Made by a program: the position numbers and the translations under genes. The notes beneath the pieces are model-generated. The model did no database searches. It had not been told where the DNA came from and was given only the letters and a program-made list of their open reading frames with translations. Below, piece after piece: positions 1 through 5,067 of a DNA stretch of 5,067 bases (the stretch's first letter is position 1; each line of letters starts with the position of its first letter). The DNA comes from Rikenellaceae bacterium (lineage in GTDB: Bacteria > Bacteroidota > Bacteroidia > Bacteroidales > UBA932): NCBI GenBank assembly GCA_900769735.1, contig CAAGHY010000104.1, positions 1 to 5,067 on the forward strand, written 5' to 3'.

Positions 1-1
1 G

Positions 2-2011
2 CTGAATGTTTTTGGATTCAACATTATTGCAGGTGACGAAACAAAAATAAAGGAGCCGAATACAGTTGTAATATCTGAGAGTGCAGCTCAAAGAATTGGT
101 GTGGAAGTGGGTGGACAGATCTATTTTGAAGGAGGACATTTCAATAGTAATATGCATCCGGAGTTTCCACAAACTGTTGTGGCCATTTTTAAGGATTTCC
201 CTAAGAATACTTTCCTGTATGATCATCATATTTTCAGAAATGATAACCGCAAGGATGGTAATGGTAACAATAACTGGAACTATGGCCATTTTATAAAATT
301 CGAAAAAGGGGCTGACATTAAGGCATTTGAGAAAATCTGGATGGACAAGTATGCCCAGTGGATGATGGGAATGGTGGAAGAGTGGAAAGCCAAGTATCCC
401 GACGAAGAAATCTATGAGGAGGGAGATGAGGTTCAGCCAATAAAACTTATCCCTTTGGATAAAATGTATTTTGAGGGGAAGATTGAAAGTGCAAACTATG
501 AGGCCGGCACCATTGGCGCTACAGTAACCCTTGCAGCAATAGCACTTGTAATAGTGATAATTGCATTCATAAACTTTGTGAACTTCTTTATGGCACTTGT
601 TCCTGTAAGGATGCGTTCAGTTAATATATGTAAGGTGTTTGGCGCAGAGCAGAGTGTATTAAGACTCAGTTTCCTTTATGAGGCTATAGGTTTGGTGGTA
701 ATTGCATTCGCTTTGGCATTGGGTATCATTATGGCATTGCAGGGAAGCTTTATAACAGAGTATGTAACCTGTTCACTTTCTCTCAATAATAATTTGCCTG
801 TGATTGTGATTATCCTTGTTCTTATGATACTGTTGGCTGTAATATCAGCATTGTACCCTGCATTCCATATCACTAAATTCAATGCATCTTTGGGAGTGAA
901 AGGGGGATATGGGAATTCGCTGTCGGGAAGAAGAATGAGGAGAATTCTTGCAGGGGTGCAGTTTACTGTTGCCATGGTGCTGATAATTGTGGCAGCTTCA
1001 TTCTTTATGCAGTATAAATATATGGTCAATTATGATATTGGCCTTGACAGGGAAAATGTCATTTCTTTTACTGCATTTGATTTGGCAAATAAAGGAGAGG
1101 CAGTAGTTGAAAAACTGCAGCAGTATCCTGATGCTATTGATGTAACGGCATGTACAAGTCCTATAACCCAGCAAAATAGTAGCTGGGGAAGATCTTATGA
1201 AGGTAAAGATTTTATGTTGCATGTATGGCCTGTAAGGTGGAATCTCCCTGAATTTTTTGGAATTGAAATATCTGATGGAGAGAAATTTACAGAACAGTCA
1301 CATGAACGCAGGGAAATGCTGCTCACAAGCAATTTGCATACAGAAATAGGGATTCCAAAAGGTTATAGCCTGAATAATTATACAACAGTAGGATTTGTAA
1401 ACAAGATAAAACTTGCACCTGCTGACGAAAATGTGGTTTATCAGGCATTATGCTGTAATAAGAACCGTATGTTTGGAACATATTATATCCGTTTGCAGGA
1501 AGGGGCAGATATTGCGGCATTCCACAAATTTGTAAAGGAACTTGTACAGGAGTTTGCTCCTGGAGCAGATGAGCCTGAGATAATGTTCTTTAATCAGGCA
1601 ATAGGTAAACTTTATAACTCTACCAAAAAGGCAACCGTAACAATTGGTCTCTTTGCCCTGTTGGCAGTTGTGATTGCCCTTATGGGAGTATTTGGAATTG
1701 TGATGTTTGAGACGCAGCACCGCCGTAGCGAGATTGCTATCCGCAAGGTTTATGGTGCCGAGAGGGGCCAGCTTGTAGGATTGCTCAATAACCAGTATGT
1801 GGGACTTGTCTTGGTGAGCTTTGTTGTTGCCGCACCTGTAGCGTGGTGGATTGTGCAGCGTTGGCTTGAGCAGTTTGCCAACCGCATTCCAATGCCTTGG
1901 TGGGTGTTTGTAGTGGCCCTTATAGCGGTGTTGGCCATAACTGTAGCTCTTGTAACTTTACGCTCGTGGAGATCTGCAAGTGAGAATCCTGTAGATGTAA
2001 TTAAAATGTAA
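2..2011 (+). CDS. MacB/FtsX-type ABC transporter permease, 5'-partial (runs in from before the window)
   Basis: Inner-membrane permease of the MacB/FtsX (type VII ABC) superfamily; these proteins use ATP hydrolysis by a separate ATPase to drive movements of a periplasmic domain. The frame is open from base 2, giving 669 residues ending in the family-typical NPVDVIKM. Fragment residues 1-170 are the end of a periplasmic core domain (TVVISES at 21-27, KDFPKNT at 64-70). The first FtsX unit has membrane segments near 172-198, 223-246 and 266-287, with the cytoplasmic loop motif RSVNICKVFGA between the first two. A segment at about 315-336 opens the second half, whose periplasmic domain spans about 337-543. 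The second FtsX unit has segments near 545-569, 598-618 and 632-654 and a classic coupling loop, RRSEIAIRKVYGAERGQ. Aligning TVVISES and KDFPK by eye with the downstream permease suggests that about 115 residues, including the first membrane segment, are missing upstream. The GTG at 101 is not the start, because domain sequence continues before it. Substrate unknown. Confidence 0.93.
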   Translation: MNVFGFNIIAGDETKIKEPNTVVISESAAQRIGVEVGGQIYFEGGHFNSNMHPEFPQTVVAIFKDFPKNTFLYDHHIFRNDNRKDGNGNNNWNYGHFIKFEKGADIKAFEKIWMDKYAQWMMGMVEEWKAKYPDEEIYEEGDEVQPIKLIPLDKMYFEGKIESANYEAGTIGATVTLAAIALVIVIIAFINFVNFFMALVPVRMRSVNICKVFGAEQSVLRLSFLYEAIGLVVIAFALALGIIMALQGSFITEYVTCSLSLNNNLPVIVIILVLMILLAVISALYPAFHITKFNASLGVKGGYGNSLSGRRMRRILAGVQFTVAMVLIIVAASFFMQYKYMVNYDIGLDRENVISFTAFDLANKGEAVVEKLQQYPDAIDVTACTSPITQQNSSWGRSYEGKDFMLHVWPVRWNLPEFFGIEISDGEKFTEQSHERREMLLTSNLHTEIGIPKGYSLNNYTTVGFVNKIKLAPADENVVYQALCCNKNRMFGTYYIRLQEGADIAAFHKFVKELVQEFAPGADEPEIMFFNQAIGKLYNSTKKATVTIGLFALLAVVIALMGVFGIVMFETQHRRSEIAIRKVYGAERGQLVGLLNNQYVGLVLVSFVVAAPVAWWIVQRWLEQFANRIPMPWWVFVVALIAVLAITVALVTLRSWRSASENPVDVIKM

Positions 2012-2036
2012 TTAAAAAATTGGATGTAAAGTAGAT

Positions 2037-4394
2037 ATGAAAACTTATTTCAGATTTTTGGGAAGGAACAAGCTGTACACTGTTGTGATGGCGGTGGGGT
2101 TGAGTGTGTCGCTGGCATTTGTAATTCTTTTGGGCTCATACATTGTGGATGATATGACTTGTGACAAAGTGCTGGAAGATATGGATAATGCATATCTGGT
2201 TGTAGAGGAGGATTCTCCAGTTTGTTTTGAGCGGAATGATATCTACCTCAATTATCCTGAGGTAACCCACAGATGCCGTGTGCAGTTTGTCAGGAATCAA
2301 ATTTTATACGACATAGCGCACCTCAAGCACAATGGGGAGGATATGGCAGTTTCTATTATGACTGCTGATAATAATTTCTTTGAATTCTTCACATTCCCCC
2401 TTTTATATGGAGTAAGGGAGGAGGTATTGGCAAGCAGAGGAAACATTGTAATTTCCCAGAGGGTGGCCAACACTTTCTTCCCCGACGAAAACCCTGTAGG
2501 GAAGACAATAAGGTTGTTCTCAAATGGGTTTGTTGACAAAGACTACGTAATAGGTGGAGTTTATAAGGATTTCCCAAAAACCACATTGAAGCAGGCAGAC
2601 ATTATCATAAACTATGATGAGTACAATGAACTGATGTACAAGGCAACACGTGGAGGCATGGGGGCAGGATCGTTAGTTTTTTTGAAACTGGCAGAGAATG
2701 CGGATATAACATTACTTGCTGAAAAACTCACTGCCGATTACAATAAAGGGGTGCGGCCAAAGATGCCTGCACGGGATATGAAACTTGTAGAATACAGCAA
2801 GCTAAGGGAGCAGCAGGGGAGACGTTTTCAAGGTGCCTTTGATAATATGAAAAATGGTAAGATTCTTGATACCTATATGATTATATGTGCATTTCTTGTA
2901 CTGGCCTCTTTGTTCAATTACATAGCACTTACCATTGCCTTTTCAAGGTTGAGGATGAAGGAGTTTGCTACCCGCCAGCTGTTGGGTACTGCAAAGAAGG
3001 GAATTGTCTTGAGATGTATAGCTGAGGCATTTGTGCTGCTTTCCGCATTTTATTTTATAGCCGTGCTTATAGCAATGGCTCTGAATAATCATGTAGGGGC
3101 AATTCTGGGGGTAAAATTGAATCCTATGCAGCATATGAATGAGTACATTTTGCTGTCGGGAATTATAATTGCAATGGGATTGTTGGCAGGTGTAGTGCCA
3201 GCCCTGTTTGCAATAAAGCATAATCCTGTACAGGTTATAAAAGGTGAGGAGAGGTTCCGCGACAAAATGTTCCTGAGCAGGGCATTTGTGTGTTTTGAAG
3301 GTATTCTGAGCATTTTTTCAATTGCTGTTTGTGCGGCAATTTTCCTTCAGACCAATCTGTTGATAAATGAGCCGAGAGGGTACAATACAGATGGCCAGGT
3401 ATATGTCCGGTTCAATTCAGAGGATGATAAAAGGTTTGCAGATGAATTGCAGGGGGAAAGTTATGTGCAGAAAGTAGGTTATATATCTGGGTTCCCCGCT
3501 GTTACCTGGACTATGACCAGCTATAATGATACCAATGAGAACAGTTATCAAATGAACTTTTTTGAGGCAGACCAGACTGCTGCAGATATTATGGGGTTCT
3601 CATTTTCAGATTATAATAAAACCCTTAATACCGAATCTTCCCAAGGGTATATGTATCTAACAGAAACCTCAATGGAGAAATACTCTTCCATTATTGTTGA
3701 TAATGCATTGTGGCGCAGATGGGGAACATATGTAAATTCAACTCAAATCAGCGGAACTGTAAATGACTTTAAATTTGGAACTCTGAAACATACCCCGGAA
3801 GGTGAAAATATAGTTGGCCTGGAGATTATTCCAGATGAAAATACTGAAGAGTTGAATGGAATGGACCTTCTTGTACAGGTTTCTGGTGATGTTGATGAGG
3901 CTGCAAGAATGATAGAAGGGTTTTATGCGGCAAAAGGCTATGACAGCCACAATGTAAGTGTGAAATCTGCTGCCGGTATTATTGCAGATGCGTACAAGGA
4001 AGAACTCAACCTTAAAAAACTTTTGGATATTTTTGCCATTATAAGCATCATCATTACAGCCCTTGCCATTACGGCATTAGGCAACTATTACACCCAGGTG
4101 AATGCCCGCTCCACTGCCATTTACAAAATATGCGGTGAATCGCATATGTCTGTATTCTGGAAAACAGTATGGGGATTCTTTGCCCCTGTGCTTGTTGCAT
4201 CAATTGTGGCTATACCGCTGGCATATATGTACATCCACAGATGGCTGCAGGAGTATCCTTTAAGAATAGAGAACTCTCCTCTCATCTATATTGGAGCAGT
4301 AGCAGCTGTACTGGTAGTAGTTCTTGCCGCCATAGCATTCCATGCATATGTACTTATGCGTACTAATCCGGCCAAGGTGCTTAAGAAGGAGTAA
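2037..4394 (+). CDS. MacB/FtsX-type ABC transporter permease, complete
   Basis: Second permease of the same superfamily, 785 aa, the usual size for Bacteroidota two-unit permeases. The ATG at 2037 is well supported: MKTYFRFLGRNKLY is the usual short cytoplasmic lead before the first membrane segment (14-36), and the only ATG close upstream (2024) meets a stop at once. No clear Shine-Dalgarno sequence is visible, as is common in this phylum. The first periplasmic core domain spans about 37-277, with NIVISQRVANTFFPDENPVGKTI at 136-158 and KDFPKTT at 177-183. The first FtsX unit has segments near 278-302, 325-348 and 370-393 and the coupling loop RMKEFATRQLLGT. A segment at 413-437 leads to the second core domain (about 438-660; GTVNDFKFGTL at 573-583). 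The second FtsX unit has segments near 662-685, 709-731 and 749-772; its loop, RSTAIYKICGES, departs from the RKVxGA consensus. The 25-base gap after the preceding gene indicates an operon. No ATPase is in view and the substrate is unknown. Confidence 0.95.
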   Translation: MKTYFRFLGRNKLYTVVMAVGLSVSLAFVILLGSYIVDDMTCDKVLEDMDNAYLVVEEDSPVCFERNDIYLNYPEVTHRCRVQFVRNQILYDIAHLKHNGEDMAVSIMTADNNFFEFFTFPLLYGVREEVLASRGNIVISQRVANTFFPDENPVGKTIRLFSNGFVDKDYVIGGVYKDFPKTTLKQADIIINYDEYNELMYKATRGGMGAGSLVFLKLAENADITLLAEKLTADYNKGVRPKMPARDMKLVEYSKLREQQGRRFQGAFDNMKNGKILDTYMIICAFLVLASLFNYIALTIAFSRLRMKEFATRQLLGTAKKGIVLRCIAEAFVLLSAFYFIAVLIAMALNNHVGAILGVKLNPMQHMNEYILLSGIIIAMGLLAGVVPALFAIKHNPVQVIKGEERFRDKMFLSRAFVCFEGILSIFSIAVCAAIFLQTNLLINEPRGYNTDGQVYVRFNSEDDKRFADELQGESYVQKVGYISGFPAVTWTMTSYNDTNENSYQMNFFEADQTAADIMGFSFSDYNKTLNTESSQGYMYLTETSMEKYSSIIVDNALWRRWGTYVNSTQISGTVNDFKFGTLKHTPEGENIVGLEIIPDENTEELNGMDLLVQVSGDVDEAARMIEGFYAAKGYDSHNVSVKSAAGIIADAYKEELNLKKLLDIFAIISIIITALAITALGNYYTQVNARSTAIYKICGESHMSVFWKTVWGFFAPVLVASIVAIPLAYMYIHRWLQEYPLRIENSPLIYIGAVAAVLVVVLAAIAFHAYVLMRTNPAKVLKKE

Positions 4395-4406
4395 CCTTCT
4401 TTTTTT
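4383..4406 (+). terminator. Intrinsic terminator overlapping the permease stop codon
   Basis: A perfect 7-bp inverted repeat, AAGAAGG (4383-4389) and CCTTCTT (4395-4401), encloses a 5-base loop AGTAA that contains the TAA stop (4392-4394). It is followed at once by five more T, making a run of seven T at 4400-4406. This is the layout of a rho-independent terminator, although the stem is short and has four A-T pairs, so efficiency may be modest. Its 5' arm also encodes the last lysines of the permease. It would close the permease operon before the thioredoxin-like segment. Confidence 0.7.
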
Positions 4407-4457
4407 AATGATCATGGTGTCATTTCATTGCAAGGAAATGTGGCAGAAATTACAAAA
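4395..4457 (+). other. Junction and untranslated-looking remnant of the thioredoxin gene's N-terminal domain
   Basis: The frame of the downstream thioredoxin-like gene is open back to the permease stop codon. From about 4407 it reads NDHGVISLQGNVAEITK and then MAISGTPMND. This resembles the final strand of DUF4369-type domains, where a phrase like 'ENGxIxL...' precedes the conserved SGTPxND. Homology therefore seems to reach upstream of the first in-frame ATG (4458) to the edge of the terminator T-tract. The only other candidate start here is GTG at 4440. No signal peptide, lipobox, ribosome binding site or Bacteroidota-type promoter (TTTG / TAnnTTTG) could be picked out. It is best read as the broken 5' edge of the gene. 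Confidence 0.5.
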
Positions 4458-5067
4458 ATGGCTATAAGTGGAACACCAATGAATGATACAATTATTGAGC
4501 TGAAGAAAAAGATGGAAGGATACTTTACTGAGAAGTCAATGGTAAAGCGTTGGGAACTTTGTACAGAGCTTTTCAGTTCCAAGATAGGTGAGAATTTGGG
4601 AAATGCATGTTCTGTGGTTATGATTGAGATGTCTCTGTCGGGAATACATCCATATGAATTGTTGGGGTATATGGATAAATTGGAGCCGTATTTGAAGAAT
4701 AAGGCATTTGTAGGAAAGTTGAGGGAAAAATTGGAGAGGATGGTTAAGGTATCTCCATATGTTAAGGAGAGTGGCATTGAACCATACTATATTGATATGG
4801 AGTATCCAAATATTAATGGTGATATGATAAAGCTCTCTGATATTGTTGCCAATCCTAAGAACAAGTTTGTACTTATAGATTTTTGGTCAACCTGGTGTGG
4901 CCCTTGTGTTGCTTCCCTCAAGGCTTTGAAGAATACGTACAAGTTGTATAAGGATAAGGGATTTGAAGTGTATGCTGTATCTTGTGATGATAATGTGGAG
5001 GGATGGAAAAAGTTTGTTACGGAAGAGGATACCGGATGGGTTGATGTTGTGGCGGGGGGATATTTCC
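4458..5067 (+). CDS. TlpA/ResA-like thioredoxin-fold protein, 5'-truncated and 3'-partial
   Basis: Thiol-disulfide oxidoreductase of the TlpA/ResA type. Family members are normally exported or lipid-anchored and reduce or exchange disulfides in the periplasm. From ATG 4458, 203 residues are visible before the window ends. SGTPMND at 4-10 is the C-terminal hallmark of the DUF4369-like domain. Residues 11 to about 110 form the helical linker usual in Bacteroidota homologues. The thioredoxin domain starts near DMEYPNINGDMIKLSDIV and has the active site DFWSTWCGPC, with cysteines at 147 and 150, followed by KDKGFEVYAVSCDD. The cis-proline and the end of the domain lie beyond 5067. Odd points: no signal peptide and only the tail of DUF4369, so about 100 N-terminal residues are missing compared with normal relatives; it sits in the same frame as the permease and behind a terminator. 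ATG 4458 is the first ATG, GTG 4440 is an alternative, and neither looks like an authentic start. No stop or frameshift is seen inside. It may be a pseudogene remnant or a cytoplasmic short form. The family call is firm; status as a working gene is doubtful. Confidence 0.8.
   Translation, partial: MAISGTPMNDTIIELKKKMEGYFTEKSMVKRWELCTELFSSKIGENLGNACSVVMIEMSLSGIHPYELLGYMDKLEPYLKNKAFVGKLREKLERMVKVSPYVKESGIEPYYIDMEYPNINGDMIKLSDIVANPKNKFVLIDFWSTWCGPCVASLKALKNTYKLYKDKGFEVYAVSCDDNVEGWKKFVTEEDTGWVDVVAGGYF

Noticed and set aside
101..103. GTG at 101 as the start of the first permease
   Set aside because: The same frame is open to base 2 and reads recognisable core-domain sequence (FGFNIIAGDE, TVVISES) before it, and the first membrane segment would be missing. 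The gene is cut by the window edge.
81..296. Short + strand ORF of 71 aa
   Set aside because: It overlaps the first permease in another frame and has no recognisable domain; a shadow ORF.
676..1938. Series of - strand ORFs of 62-117 aa opposite the first permease
   Set aside because: All are antisense to well-supported permease coding sequence and their translations look like reversed membrane-segment codons.
2297..3950. Series of - strand ORFs of 65-92 aa opposite the second permease
   Set aside because: All are antisense to a complete, motif-rich gene, with no domain or start context of their own.
4169..4366. 65-aa + strand ORF that might be the missing signal peptide region of the thioredoxin protein
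   Set aside because: It is out of frame inside the last membrane segments of the permease, it ends before the junction, and its sequence resembles neither a signal peptide with lipobox nor DUF4369.
4408..4415. Palindrome ATGATCAT at the junction, also present near 219-226
   Set aside because: An 8-base palindrome is expected by chance in AT-rich DNA. The second copy lies inside permease coding sequence and there are no flanking repeats to suggest an attachment or insertion site.
4421..4440. Inverted repeat CATTTC / GAAATG with an 8-base loop
   Set aside because: The stem is only 6 bp, has no T-tract, and lies in sequence that reads as homologous protein (VISLQGN); probably chance.
4412..4777. 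121-aa ORF on the - strand
   Set aside because: It lies opposite the thioredoxin-like frame, which has clear family motifs. The antisense translation shows no domain, so it is a shadow.

Overview
The window looks like chromosomal DNA from a Bacteroidota bacterium, probably Bacteroidales. The reasons are the large (~785 aa) two-unit MacB/FtsX-type permeases arranged in tandem, the lack of clear Shine-Dalgarno sequences, the moderately AT-rich composition, and a TlpA-like thioredoxin of the DUF4369-plus-thioredoxin type common in that phylum. This is a judgement from protein style; no taxonomic marker gene is present.

Layout: all genes are on the + strand and there are three. Positions 2-2011 hold the 3' part of an ABC transporter permease, whose first ~115 codons lie before the window. 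After a 25-base gap, 2037-4394 encodes a second, complete permease of the same family (785 aa, eight predicted membrane segments). A compact intrinsic terminator overlaps the last codons and stop of that gene (4383-4406). Directly after its T-tract the sequence becomes, in frame, the interior of a TlpA/ResA-like thioredoxin protein. It lacks a signal peptide and most of the N-terminal DUF4369-like domain, but keeps an intact WCGPC active site, and it runs off the window end at 5067.

How they work together: the two permeases probably form an operon, and may pair as the membrane part of a MacB/LolCDE-like (type VII) ABC system. The ATPase and any periplasmic adaptor are not in the window, so the substrate cannot be told. 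The thioredoxin segment does not look like a normal operon member. It follows a terminator, has no visible promoter, and begins in the middle of a domain.

The most unusual point is this junction at about 4395-4410. It looks like a rearrangement or 5' truncation that placed a headless tlpA-like gene against the end of a transporter operon. I see no RNA genes, CRISPR arrays, insertion sequences or long repeats, and I do not see a convincing undescribed system.
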